Shown: positions 26,900-36,005, counted from the stretch's first letter. The stretch: DNA of 64,000 bases from Moraxellaceae bacterium (GCA_004173455.1 SECL01000019.1:1-64000); one strand, 5' to 3'. Numbers and translations: made by a program. The notes: a model not told the origin generated them from the sequence alone.

Positions 26900-27036
26900 G
26901 TTTTTCCAATAAAACACTAAAAATTGGCAATATTTTGTGCTAAAAATTCATGAAATGATTTATGATAGTTTCAATTTGACAATATAAATTGTCATCAATA
27001 GAACGTTGTCACCCATAAGCACAGCAGGTTAAATAC

Positions 27037-27996
27037 ATGAATGCCCTCAGCAGTTTACAACCCTCTCAATACTGCGCCTTAATGCAGGAAAGTAAAATTG
27101 ATATTGGCAACAATATCCAGTTGCATTTTGAAATTGGTGGCATTGATAGTACAAATCCAGATCAGGATACTATTTTGCTGATTATGGGGCTGGGAGCGCA
27201 AATGCTGATCTGGCCAGATTACTTTTGTGAAGCGCTGATCAAACAAGGTTATCGTGTGATCCGTTTTGACAACCGTGATATTGGTTTATCCAGCAAAATC
27301 CGTCATAAAGGCCCACGCTTAAACAGCTTGAAACTCATGGGGCGTTTTACTTTAGGCTTACCCAACGAAGGTGCGCCTTATACACTGTATGACATGGCCG
27401 ATGACACCAACCGCCTGATGGACGCGCTGCATCTTGAAAAAGCACATGTGATTGGGGCATCCATGGGTGGCATGATTGCCCAGATTCTGGCTGCCAAATA
27501 CCCACAAAAAGTCCAAACCCTGAATTTATTGTTTACCAGTAATAACCGCGCGTTTCTGCCGCCGCCTTTTCCCAAACAATTTCTGAGCTTGATGGGTCGT
27601 CCTAAGTCTACCGATGAAGACGGCATGGTGGCTCATTCCATGCGGCTGTTTAGCACCATTGGTTCTCCGGGTCACTTCAATCTGGATGAAGCACGCGAAA
27701 CAGCGCGCAAACTATATCGACGCAGTTTTCATCCAGCGGGTGTCATGCAGCAATTTTTAGCTATTTTGTGTACTGGCTCGCTCAGTAAAGTTGATCGTGA
27801 TATTAAACAACCTACGCTTGTGGTACATGGCAGCAAGGATCGTTTGTTACCGCCCTCACATGGTCGTGCCGTGGCCAAATCCATTAAAAATGCCAAATTC
27901 CAGCTCATTGATGGCATGGGTCATGACATTCCCAAATACTTTGTACCGCAACTGGTCGAACTGTTTGGCCAGCACATTCAAGCTCATGTGAAGTAA
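27037..27996 (+). CDS. estB: Alpha/beta hydrolase, EstB-like esterase
   Basis: This is a 319-aa alpha/beta hydrolase. The oxyanion/strand region is LLIMGLGAQMLIWPDYF. The nucleophile elbow is VIGASMGGMIAQ with Ser142, and the late histidine is in IDGMGHDIP. The family hydrolyses carboxylic esters; substrate is unknown. Position before oxyR and after rubB matches estB of the Acinetobacter ADP1 rubA-rubB-estB-oxyR operon, which is the ground for the symbol. OxyR starts 5 bases after its stop. Confidence 0.85.
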   Translation: MNALSSLQPSQYCALMQESKIDIGNNIQLHFEIGGIDSTNPDQDTILLIMGLGAQMLIWPDYFCEALIKQGYRVIRFDNRDIGLSSKIRHKGPRLNSLKLMGRFTLGLPNEGAPYTLYDMADDTNRLMDALHLEKAHVIGASMGGMIAQILAAKYPQKVQTLNLLFTSNNRAFLPPPFPKQFLSLMGRPKSTDEDGMVAHSMRLFSTIGSPGHFNLDEARETARKLYRRSFHPAGVMQQFLAILCTGSLSKVDRDIKQPTLVVHGSKDRLLPPSHGRAVAKSIKNAKFQLIDGMGHDIPKYFVPQLVELFGQHIQAHVK

Positions 27997-28001
27997 ACAT
28001 T

Positions 28002-28907
28002 ATGGCGGCACTTCCTTCCCTGCGACAACTGTCCTATCTGGTCACCCTGTCTGAAACGCTACATTTTACCGAAGCTGCCCGGCGCTCGTTTGTTACCCAA
28101 TCCACTTTGTCGGGTGGCATTATGGAATTAGAGCGCCTGCTGGGTGGGGTGCTGGTCGAACGTGATCGGCAGAATGTACGACTCACGCCGCTGGGTGAAG
28201 AAGTGGTACGCCGTGCGCGTTTTTTGCTGGCCGATGCCCAAGACCTGATGCGCCTGAGCCGTGAGATGAGTGAACCCTTTACAGGCGAGCTACATTTGGG
28301 GGTGATTCCAACCATTGCACCGTTTGTGCTCACGCCATTGTTGCAATCTATTGGGCAGCAGATGCCCAAGCTGCAACTGTTTTTGCATGAAGTGCAAAGT
28401 AGTCAGGCAGTTGAACGACTCGAACATGGCACGCTGGATATCGTGTTGCTGGCGCTGCCATTTGATACTCATAACCTAATGGTGCAGGCGCTACGCGATG
28501 AACCGCTTTATCTGGTGTATCATGAACAAGACAAAAACTGCGTCAAGGCACGCACGATGTCCGATTTGGATTTGTCGCGGCTGTTATTGCTGGAAGAAGG
28601 CCATTGCCTGCGGGAACACACCTTAAGTGCCTGCTCGGTAAGTGACTTAAAGCAGCAAAGCAGTTTGTCGGCCAGTAGCTTGCCTACCCTCATTCAAATG
28701 GTACAGTCGCAGCTTGGTTTTACCTTGCTACCCGACATTGCCATTAAATCCGGTATTTTAAACGCATTGCCCCAACTCAAAGTCAAAGCCATTGATCAGG
28801 CACCTATGCGTACGCTGGCTTTACTGACTCGTAAAAGTACACCACTACATGCCGAATTTGAGCAATTGGCCGAAGTGTTAAAACCAATTGTTAATTATAT
28901 GGATTGA
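28002..28907 (+). CDS. oxyR: Hydrogen peroxide-sensing regulator OxyR
   Basis: This LysR-family regulator of 301 aa has an N-terminal helix-turn-helix (LHFTEAARRSFVTQSTLSGGI, residues 20-40) and a substrate-binding-fold sensor. The redox pair is present: Cys202 in EEGHCLREH and Cys211, nine residues apart exactly as Cys199/Cys208 of E. coli OxyR, which form the activating disulfide. It lies 5 bases after estB in one operon. It probably controls katE-like genes elsewhere, including perhaps the catalase in this window. Confidence 0.95.
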   Translation: MAALPSLRQLSYLVTLSETLHFTEAARRSFVTQSTLSGGIMELERLLGGVLVERDRQNVRLTPLGEEVVRRARFLLADAQDLMRLSREMSEPFTGELHLGVIPTIAPFVLTPLLQSIGQQMPKLQLFLHEVQSSQAVERLEHGTLDIVLLALPFDTHNLMVQALRDEPLYLVYHEQDKNCVKARTMSDLDLSRLLLLEEGHCLREHTLSACSVSDLKQQSSLSASSLPTLIQMVQSQLGFTLLPDIAIKSGILNALPQLKVKAIDQAPMRTLALLTRKSTPLHAEFEQLAEVLKPIVNYMD

Positions 28908-29007
28908 TCAACAGACTCTCAATAACTGTCTTAATCGATTTTAAAATCATTACTGCCTAGAAAAACAGCAATGAAACCTGATTTTATTAATATTTTAGCC
29001 AAACCTC

Positions 29008-29036
29008 TTGACCACTTAGGCATTGATGCATAAAAT
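29008..29036 (+). promoter_or_regulatory. tRNA-Asn promoter
   Basis: TTGACC (29008-29013) and TAAAAT (29031-29036) are separated by exactly 17 bases and end 17 bases before the tRNA start. Confidence 0.7.
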
Positions 29037-29053
29037 GCCGCCGTACTGATCGA

Positions 29054-29129
29054 TCTCCAATAGCTCAGTCGGTAGAGCAACGGACTGTTAATCCGTGTGT
29101 CCCTGGTTCGAGCCCAGGTTGGAGAGCCA
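29054..29129 (+). tRNA. tRNA-Asn (GTT)
   Basis: The sequence folds as a cloverleaf with acceptor TCTCCAA/TTGGAGA, D-arm TAGCTCAGTCGGTAGAGCA, anticodon GTT at 29087-29089 in the loop CTGTTAA, T-loop GTTCGAGCC, and an encoded CCA end. Confidence 0.97.
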
Positions 29130-29278
29130 AAATTCTGCTGTAGAAAAAAATAATATCCCTGCCTAATGAGCAGGAAAATGTTTAGCGCAAAATGGCTGGA
29201 ACTCAACGATTTTGGTTCAGCATTACTGCTTTATCCGGCAGGATTATTAGAATTAATCAATTCAAAATTAGCATAGCG

Positions 29279-29512
29279 ATGGCTTTAAAACAAAAATTAA
29301 AGCATTTGATTAACATAAGAGTAATTTTTGCCCTATCTTATTTTCTTATCACTGTTGTTTGTTTAATTGTTTTTGTTGGCAGTGATGATGACAAAGGACA
29401 GTATATATTCTTGCAGCTACCAATCGCACTTCAAATGGGAGTTTTTAGTAAACTGGGTTTGAACAAATTCTTAATATCGTTAAATTGGTTTTCTGCTTAT
29501 TTCATTTTTTAG
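29279..29512 (+). CDS. Possible small membrane protein, unknown
   Basis: A 77-aa frame starting at ATG 29279 encodes one clear hydrophobic helix (VIFALSYFLITVVCLIVFVG) and a second weaker one near the C-terminus. Ribosome binding is poor and no family is recognised. It lies between tRNA-Asn and the left end of the island. It may be a real small membrane protein or chance. Confidence 0.35.
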   Translation: MALKQKLKHLINIRVIFALSYFLITVVCLIVFVGSDDDKGQYIFLQLPIALQMGVFSKLGLNKFLISLNWFSAYFIF

Positions 29513-29596
29513 CTATCCACCAATTTTTTCCTGTCCTTATAATTGTCCCTATTCTTTGTTGTTGTATATCAGTATAAAACCCTATGTAGAGGCAAT

Positions 29597-29632
29597 AAAA
29601 AAGGCTTAAACCCTTTGGATTCAAGCCTTTAT
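29597..29632 (-). terminator. Ancestral tRNA-Leu terminator, displaced by the island
   Basis: AAAGGCTT (29600-29607) and AAGCCTTT (29623-29630) form a hairpin; on the minus strand it is followed by TTTTATTG. It lies about 45 bases downstream of the tRNA-Leu 3'-end remnant at 29676-29698, exactly where the tRNA-Leu terminator would have been before integration. Confidence 0.65.
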
Positions 29633-29678
29633 CTACCATATTTAAGTATATGGAGGTATACAATTTTATATAAATGGT

Positions 29679-29698
29679 GGGGCGAAGAGGCTCGAACT
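29679..29698. repeat. attL, left end repeat of the island
   Basis: GGGGCGAAGAGGCTCGAACT matches 19 of 20 bases of the repeat at 39599-39618, which is the 3' T-arm/acceptor part of tRNA-Leu. On the minus strand this copy runs into ACCA, the mature tRNA 3' end, so it is the displaced chromosomal end of the tRNA gene. Confidence 0.8.
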
Positions 29699-29937
29699 AC
29701 TCTTTTAATCCACTGTTATTTAAATAAATTATTTTAAAAAAAATTAAACAGGTACTTATTGAGGTACTCATTGAACTAGCCTACTTATCATATGAAATTA
29801 CAATGTCGCACTACTGCTTTAGTTACACAAAGAAATTTCATGCATAGCAACTGATGAATTGACTAGAGAGACTAAAGTTATTGGTTTAGGTTAAGGATAA
29901 TTTTTTTAAGTTATATTATCGTTCTATGGCTACAGTT
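29699..29937. other. Left end of the island, non-coding, with arm-type sites
   Basis: This AT-rich stretch holds AGGTACTTAT (29750-29759) and AGGTACTCAT (29762-29771), spaced 12 bases start to start. The same pair with the same spacing occurs at the right end (39462-39483). These are probably integrase arm-binding sites. No gene is seen. Confidence 0.6.
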
Positions 29938-31287
29938 TTATTTAATGTTTAATCTATCAAAGGCAAACAACTTAAGAACACTAGCACTCGGATAACTAGA
30001 TAAGCTTGCTACACCATTAGCTAAAACTATTGGCAATAAAGCATTTTTATATTTAACAGTAACTAATGAATGCAAGCCTTCAATAATTCTTTCGACTCCT
30101 ATTAAATCATTCGCTTGAGGATAATTCATATAATCATCATCTAAATTAGTTTTGTATTCATAAGGAGGAATATTTAAAACTATAGCAGTCTTACTATCAA
30201 CCTTAACCAAAACTTTTTCACCATAATTCGTTTTTAGTCCATACTCATTTTCACGGAAAGGAGCACACTGTACAGATTCACGAATATATTTATGAGTTAG
30301 AACCTTATAAGAGGAAAACTTTTGATTTAATTCTTTAGGCTCAATATGCTTTTCGATAGTTTGAAAAAACTCATCAAAAGCCCCGGTTTTTTCTTGCCCT
30401 ATTAAATAAACTGGATAATTTTGATCTTTAGAAAACTTTAAGAAAGCTCTTATATTCGGAACTAGTTTCGAATATTGACTTCTAAGACTTAATGGCCCAT
30501 CTTTAATAAAAAGTATGTGATTTAATTGAACTTTATCATTTTCCCAAAAATACCTTATTGCACTAAATAAGCTAATAGTTTCGTGAAGCAACATATAACT
30601 TGTCGCCAAACTATCAGGTGCAGCAAATTCGTTCATCTCCATATGGAAACCGATAATATCAGTTGAAAGAATCTCACCACTACAATGCGGGCATGTACTT
30701 CTATCAGTATTGTAAGGTAATCCCTCAATCTGTCTTAAGCATGACAAATGAGGACATTGAAATGCTGGCGATAAATTATTTTTTTGAGAATCCCATTTTT
30801 TGTATATAAGCCACTTGTAAGTCTCATAAATATGTCCATCTTGGGATGGATCATTAAAAGAATCAAAAATAATTCTTCGGACTGAATCATATAAACTATT
30901 ATCTTTAAGACGAATGTTTTTTAATGGAAAAACAGTTGCATGTAAATTTGCTGAATTTTCCATTAATTTTTTCATCTGTAATGGATGCGGATACTTTTTA
31001 TCGATAGTGTCCAAACTACTTTCATCTAATACAAAAAGCGCAGTTTTTACAAAAGCCAACTCTTTTTTGATTGGCCCCAATCCTATTAAAGAAGCGATAG
31101 AACCATCTACACAATAAATTAATTTAAAAGGCGACGCCTTATGCTCTACAGTATTCCAAGTAGAGAGGTCATCCACATTGGAATCATTAGCTTTTAATGA
31201 TTCAAATTCTTCAATTAATCGTTTAACATGATCACTTTTTAATACATCTAAATGACCAAGTTTTGAAGCCGTTTCGCCTTGATACAT
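29938..31287 (-). CDS. nurA: NurA-family nuclease with zinc ribbon
   Basis: This is a NurA-domain nuclease of 449 aa, partner of HerA-type ATPases, where the pair resects or degrades DNA. The first catalytic acidic motif is IYCVDGSIAS (Asp61) and a second is HILFIKDGPLSL (Asp263), matching the DGS and DG motifs of NurA. Between them sits a zinc-ribbon-like insert, C178-x4-C183 and C199-x2-C202, unusual for the family. ATG 31287 is chosen because TGAGG, overlapping the herA stop, lies 7 bases before it. It is the last gene of the dam-herA-nurA operon. Confidence 0.85.
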   Translation of the reverse strand: MYQGETASKLGHLDVLKSDHVKRLIEEFESLKANDSNVDDLSTWNTVEHKASPFKLIYCVDGSIASLIGLGPIKKELAFVKTALFVLDESSLDTIDKKYPHPLQMKKLMENSANLHATVFPLKNIRLKDNSLYDSVRRIIFDSFNDPSQDGHIYETYKWLIYKKWDSQKNNLSPAFQCPHLSCLRQIEGLPYNTDRSTCPHCSGEILSTDIIGFHMEMNEFAAPDSLATSYMLLHETISLFSAIRYFWENDKVQLNHILFIKDGPLSLRSQYSKLVPNIRAFLKFSKDQNYPVYLIGQEKTGAFDEFFQTIEKHIEPKELNQKFSSYKVLTHKYIRESVQCAPFRENEYGLKTNYGEKVLVKVDSKTAIVLNIPPYEYKTNLDDDYMNYPQANDLIGVERIIEGLHSLVTVKYKNALLPIVLANGVASLSSYPSASVLKLFAFDRLNIK

Positions 31288-31295
31288 AATTAGCC

Positions 31296-33293
31296 TCAAG
31301 AACCAAAATGCTTAACTTGGACAGGTACAACAAATCTATGTGATTGAGTCAACATTCTCATATAACCCGGAGTTTTAGAAGACAGAATATCCTGTTGAAT
31401 TCCATCATATGAAACATTTACCTTTCCTAAAGATCTCGCTTCATCCTGTGAAGAGAGATGACCAACAAAGAAATTTTCTGTTTGAGCTAACAACTCTTGA
31501 CTAATAGTACTCGGGCTTTGGGTAGAGTAAATCATCCCTATATGAAATTTAGCTCCCTCTTTTGCAAACCTGCTATATACATCCGTATTATCCTTGACAG
31601 TTCTTGGAAAAAGATTGTGAGCTTCTTCAAAAAATAGATTTATAAAATGCGATTCTAGGGTGTTACTAGTAAATTTACGTTCTTGTTCTTTAAATACTGC
31701 TGTTGAAATCATATTAGAAAAATATTTTCTTACCTTATCATCAGCACTACCTAGATCCAGAATTACTGTTTTTGAGTTATTTAAATCGTCAATAATTTCT
31801 TTTATTAGATTTGCTGCATGAGGTGAATGATATTGTTTATAGTCTGTGATCCATTGTGTTCCTCTACCAGTATTAGGATTAAGAAAAGTTAGCATAACTA
31901 TATCGTCACCATCAAATAATTCATTTTTTTGACCTGAAGTTGAAAGTAATGGATCATTAGAATTCAATACATATTTTGCCAGTGAGGCATACTCTCGCTT
32001 CATTTGCCCTAATGTTTTTGGCCTTGGGGGCACCCCTTCATCAGTATCTGATTCATTATCTATAAAAGCATAAACTTTTTCACGGACTTCGTCAGTAAAA
32101 CCCGGATCAAATCCATTTGGGCCATTTTTAACTGGTGGAATAAGAACTTTTAATTCAAGTTCATTTGCTTGAAATGCTGATTGATTAAGAATCGACCAAA
32201 ATAATTGAATTTTGCGATAAGCTCTAATTTTCTCACCAAAATTCATATTATTAAGAAGATCAAAGGTCGGAAGCTCTAAGTTTGCAAATGATTTTACATA
32301 GCCACTCAGATTACCTTCAGCTTGTAATAGTCCTCCTAATACTCTCATACCTTCTGATGGGTCTGTGTAAAAGTTTAAACGTAGCGGCTTAGACGGTGTT
32401 TCTTGCTTTTGAATTAGTGCATAGACTTGACAGTAATCATTATGTATTTCCCTAAGAGATATATTTTGATGATTTGTATTTGCATATTCACCATTGATAT
32501 CAAAAATTAGTTGTCCACATTTATATTCAGACTGTTGTGCTAAAGCCTCAATCGTGGCATTCGCCAGAATTTTGACTACATTGGATTTACCTAAACGGGT
32601 TTTACCAAACATTGCTGTCCTAGCACCGAGAAAATCTTTCAAGGATATTTGAACATCAACATCTACAATATTTGCCTTATTATTATTAAAAGGAAGGCGG
32701 CATTCGGTAAGTCTTAATTTACCAACGGATTGATTCAGTTCAGGCTTAACCATACCATTTATTATAATATTTAGAATTCTTTCATCAGGAGCGAAAACCC
32801 TATATCTGTGAGCAGATACTACAGCATTAATATCTCCTGAAAATTCTATTTTTAGAGCATCATCAGGATTTGGATAAAACATTCCCAATAAATCACAATC
32901 AATACTCCCCCATTGCAATTCACTAATTGTCCATCTATCCAATTCAGGCATACTTTTTTTATGTAATTCAAAATAAGTTTGTTGGACACTGTTTGTTAAT
33001 GGTGTTGGCGCTACCCCTGCTACTCTTAACAACGAAAAGTGTGGTGCTATACCTTCTAAGTCTTCTGGAACCATAATTAAAAACGAGCCACGTGGCATGC
33101 CACCTATGGCTTTTTTATAAGGATCACTTGTTATAATTCTTGCTGTATTAAATCCGATATCTATCACATAACCAGCAAATTTCCAATTATCAACACTACT
33201 TGTTAACTCTTTAGCTTTTTCCTCATCTAAAAATTGATTTAAAATTGATAATGGATTACCTGAAAATCTTGATTTTGTAAGAAAGTTATGCAT
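31296..33293 (-). CDS. herA: HerA-family DNA translocase ATPase
   Basis: This is a 665-aa FtsK/HerA-superfamily ATPase (DUF87). An N-terminal beta-barrel-like region (residues about 35-180) precedes the motor. The Walker A motif is GKTRLGKSN at 230-238 and the Walker B FFEEAHNLF at 554-562, with STQSPS as sensor at about 589. HerA hexamers pump DNA and regulate NurA. Its ribosome binding site TGAGGA overlaps the dam stop codon and its own stop overlaps the nurA leader, so the three are coupled. The gene is strongly AT-rich. Confidence 0.92.
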   Translation of the reverse strand: MHNFLTKSRFSGNPLSILNQFLDEEKAKELTSSVDNWKFAGYVIDIGFNTARIITSDPYKKAIGGMPRGSFLIMVPEDLEGIAPHFSLLRVAGVAPTPLTNSVQQTYFELHKKSMPELDRWTISELQWGSIDCDLLGMFYPNPDDALKIEFSGDINAVVSAHRYRVFAPDERILNIIINGMVKPELNQSVGKLRLTECRLPFNNNKANIVDVDVQISLKDFLGARTAMFGKTRLGKSNVVKILANATIEALAQQSEYKCGQLIFDINGEYANTNHQNISLREIHNDYCQVYALIQKQETPSKPLRLNFYTDPSEGMRVLGGLLQAEGNLSGYVKSFANLELPTFDLLNNMNFGEKIRAYRKIQLFWSILNQSAFQANELELKVLIPPVKNGPNGFDPGFTDEVREKVYAFIDNESDTDEGVPPRPKTLGQMKREYASLAKYVLNSNDPLLSTSGQKNELFDGDDIVMLTFLNPNTGRGTQWITDYKQYHSPHAANLIKEIIDDLNNSKTVILDLGSADDKVRKYFSNMISTAVFKEQERKFTSNTLESHFINLFFEEAHNLFPRTVKDNTDVYSRFAKEGAKFHIGMIYSTQSPSTISQELLAQTENFFVGHLSSQDEARSLGKVNVSYDGIQQDILSSKTPGYMRMLTQSHRFVVPVQVKHFGS

Positions 33294-33303
33294 TTTAATA
33301 TCC

Positions 33304-34104
33304 TCATATATTACATGTAATAATCAGCTCTTCATACCTATTTCTATTAACGCTATTAGCAGCTATACTACTATACCTTGATATTTCTTTCACACTAAAA
33401 TCATTACAATATAACTCTCTAATAGATTCATGATTAGCATTTGTAATAATAATTTTTACACCTCTTTTCCTTGCTCTATTTGCAGCTTTAGCTAAACGCT
33501 CTTGATCAGCCCATGAAAATAAAATTTCATTATATTTTATAAAGCCATTATTGTTATGTCTTACAGTATAAGGTGGATCTAAAAAAAGAAGATCTCCATC
33601 AGTAGACTCATCAACTAACTGCTCAAAATCGCCCCAGACTAGCTTAGAGCTTTGTAACGCTTTAGACCACTCATCCCATTTATCATTATCTTGAATTACT
33701 TTATTTTTAGTTCCAATAGGAACATTAAATTTACCTTTCAAATTTACACGATAAATACTATTAAAGCATGTTCTATTAAGGTAAATGAATTGAGCTGCTA
33801 TTTCAAGATCATCTTTAAATATTTGATCACGAACTAAATAATAATAACTTTTGGAATGATTATTATGATGAAATTTCAATAGTCTTACTACCTCCTTGTG
33901 ATAATTTTTAATAGCATTATAAGTAATAATTAAGTCTCTGTTAGAGTCTCCCAAAATGCTATAAGCCGGTTTTATCGAATAGAAAAAGCTTCCACCACCC
34001 AAGAATGGCTCAATATATCTACCGTGGAATGGAATATCTAGTAGCTCAGGAGCAACTTTCACTAACCAACGCTTACCACCAGTCCATGCTAAAAATGGAT
34101 TCAT
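33304..34104 (-). CDS. Dam-family DNA adenine-N6 methyltransferase
   Basis: This D12-class (group alpha) methyltransferase of 266 aa methylates adenine N6. N-terminal PFLAWTGGKRWLV and motif I YIEPFLGGGSFFY (30-42) bind SAM. NRTCFNSIYRVNLKGKFNVP (110-129) is the Dam/DpnM-type recognition region, which points to a GATC-like target. The catalytic motif IV is LFLDPPY (173-179). It is the first gene of the operon with herA and nurA. No restriction enzyme lies beside it, so HerA-NurA may be the effector it protects against (inference). Confidence 0.94.
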   Translation of the reverse strand: MNPFLAWTGGKRWLVKVAPELLDIPFHGRYIEPFLGGGSFFYSIKPAYSILGDSNRDLIITYNAIKNYHKEVVRLLKFHHNNHSKSYYYLVRDQIFKDDLEIAAQFIYLNRTCFNSIYRVNLKGKFNVPIGTKNKVIQDNDKWDEWSKALQSSKLVWGDFEQLVDESTDGDLLFLDPPYTVRHNNNGFIKYNEILFSWADQERLAKAANRARKRGVKIIITNANHESIRELYCNDFSVKEISRYSSIAANSVNRNRYEELIITCNI

Positions 34105-34308
34105 ATAACCTAAAATTATTTATTAATAAAATCTTGTGTCTTTTATGACATTTAAATCCTAACAGCTTTATAAATTTATACAATACACAAGCATAGCTCA
34201 TTGCTGTAAGAATTAGAAATCAGAAAGCTGCATAAGTAATTAAAATCATCAGCCCGCTACAATCAATACATGTTATTAATTATCATGCACTTACCAACAA
34301 GATAGCTC

Positions 34309-34572
34309 CTATGAATCTGACTTTTCCCTATGATTAATTTTATCAATCATACCATCAAATAATACCTGAGGACTGACACCTAACGCATCTGCAATCTTCA
34401 AAATATTTGCTAAGGTTAAATTACGCTTTCCTCTTTCAACATCTCCATAAAAAGTACGCTGTAAATTTTTTTCATGAGCAAAATTTTCCTGTGAAAATCC
34501 TGTCTTCTCCCTGTACCTACGGCAGTTATTTCCGAAAATAATAAAACGAGGATCATTATGTTCTTCTTTCAT
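34309..34572 (-). CDS. XRE-family regulator, possible R-M controller-type protein
   Basis: This 87-aa helix-turn-helix protein has IIFGNNCRRYREKTGFSQENFAH, FYGDVERGKRNLTLANILKIADALGVSPQVLF, the full Cro/C1-type domain. Size and sequence resemble controller (C) proteins of restriction-modification systems. The ATG at 34572 is chosen; the frame runs upstream to 34665. It is 200 bases upstream of the methyltransferase gene in the same direction and divergent from the membrane protein genes, so it could regulate both. Confidence 0.85.
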   Translation of the reverse strand: MKEEHNDPRFIIFGNNCRRYREKTGFSQENFAHEKNLQRTFYGDVERGKRNLTLANILKIADALGVSPQVLFDGMIDKINHREKSDS

Positions 34573-34743
34573 GGAATCTACAGTACAAGTTAAAAAATCA
34601 TGGTAGAAATTCGCCCTTGTATAAACCACCCTCAAATATTTATCCCTTATAAATATAACCCCCATAAAGATGACTTATTTTTAACTTGAAGGTATGATCT
34701 AGCTCTTGGTCAATAAGTATTTTAAGTTTTAAAGAGAACGATT

Positions 34744-35601
34744 ATGAATTTTCAGATACTCAACGGAGCAGGTTTAGACGGTGATACACTTTTTTTAAGT
34801 GACAACCACTATTTAACATTCAACCATCAAGGCAAAATGATCAGAATTCCAACTGGTAGCATTGCCAAGATTGAGAAAAATGAGGAATTTAAAAAGGAAG
34901 TATTTTTCACCATTACCTTTACTGACAATCAAACTGCCAAGGCAAAATCATCAAAGAATGATTATGAAGAGGTCTATAAGCTGCAATTTATCAATCCCAA
35001 AGTGCCTTTTACCATATCTGAAATTTCCTCCAAAGATTTTCTCATGGAACACAAGAAGTCCTTATTTGTTATAGGTCTAGTCATCTTATTTCTCTTATTT
35101 AAATGTTCTGGTAGTTCAGATTCTTCATCCTCTACTACATTATCCACCTCTAGCTTTTCCCCTCAAGAATGCAACTACCTTACTTCTTTTGGCCTGCAAA
35201 CTAATGCTTACCATCAACAGGAAGGTGAAGACTACATTTGTATTGCTGATTTTCTTGAAGTAGGCCAAGCAGATAACACAGGCAATGAAAGTAACTTGGA
35301 TTTTGCAGTTGAAGGTACAGCCAGCCAGATTACAGATGTTTATTTACGGGCTATTTATGGCAACAAGTCATCAAGTGCAGCAGCACGGGAGAAGTTTATT
35401 GATGCCAGTAAGGAATTAATTACTAGGACTACCAATCACCCCATCCCGAACAAGCTGTTGCAGGCCATTAAAAAAGGCAAGGAATATAAAGGCACGATTG
35501 ATGGCAAGAAAGTCACTTTAGAAATAAATCCAAGAGATAACTACAGTAAAGGCAAAGCATCCAACTATGGTTATGCACATCAACTAACGATTTACTATTA
35601 A
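34744..35601 (+). CDS. Single-pass membrane protein of the island, unknown
   Basis: I do not recognise this 285-aa protein. Residues 1-95 look like a small cytoplasmic beta-rich domain (IPTGSIAKIEKNEEFKKEVF). Residues about 106-123 form a transmembrane helix (LFVIGLVILFLLFKCSG), then a Ser-rich linker, then a domain of about 150 residues on the other side of the membrane (FAVEGTASQITDVYLRA). AAAGAGAACG precedes the ATG. It is divergent from the XRE gene and followed after 14 bases by another membrane protein. A membrane effector or sensor role is possible but unproven. Confidence 0.75.
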   Translation: MNFQILNGAGLDGDTLFLSDNHYLTFNHQGKMIRIPTGSIAKIEKNEEFKKEVFFTITFTDNQTAKAKSSKNDYEEVYKLQFINPKVPFTISEISSKDFLMEHKKSLFVIGLVILFLLFKCSGSSDSSSSTTLSTSSFSPQECNYLTSFGLQTNAYHQQEGEDYICIADFLEVGQADNTGNESNLDFAVEGTASQITDVYLRAIYGNKSSSAAAREKFIDASKELITRTTNHPIPNKLLQAIKKGKEYKGTIDGKKVTLEINPRDNYSKGKASNYGYAHQLTIYY

Positions 35602-35615
35602 AGAAGGAAAAAACC

Positions 35616-36005
35616 ATGGAATTTAATGGTGCTAAAGGCGCTTTAATTGCGTTAACTGCTATAGGACTAACAATTTTTATAGTTATCAAACTCTTTTCCA
35701 ATGTTGACATGTCTGCTTCAACACAGGCAACCGCACAAGAAGACGATGACTATTACCTGTCTGGCAAATATGGGACAATGAATCAATGCCTAAAAAGTGC
35801 TAAACAACATTTGAAAAAGCATCATCTTAAGTACAAGCTCACTGGTGATAAGCCGACTAGTGTATCAGCAACAATCTATCATCCTGATGGTTTTGAAATA
35901 ACAGGGATGAATAATTCCTTCAGTTGCACCCAAAAAGAAACTGGTACAGAAGGTGTTTATTACGAACTATTTATGTTTGTTCCACCTGAATACAGGAATC
36001 AGTAA
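35616..36005 (+). CDS. Small membrane-anchored protein, unknown
   Basis: This 129-aa protein has an N-terminal helix (GALIALTAIGLTIFIVIKLF, residues 8-27) acting as anchor or uncleaved signal. A soluble domain with two cysteines (MNQCLKSAKQHLKKH; FSCTQKETG) follows, suggesting a disulfide-bonded exported domain. AAGAAGGAAA precedes the ATG. It forms an operon with the preceding membrane protein. No family is recognised. Confidence 0.72.
   Translation: MEFNGAKGALIALTAIGLTIFIVIKLFSNVDMSASTQATAQEDDDYYLSGKYGTMNQCLKSAKQHLKKHHLKYKLTGDKPTSVSATIYHPDGFEITGMNNSFSCTQKETGTEGVYYELFMFVPPEYRNQ

Noticed and set aside
29543-29737. 64-codon frame crossing the left end of the island
   Set aside because: It runs through the tRNA-Leu terminator and the left attachment repeat, so it is not a gene.
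33304-34104. Ordinary type II restriction-modification system
   Set aside because: A methyltransferase and controller-like gene are present, but no restriction endonuclease is encoded between them or next to them; the linked genes are HerA and NurA.
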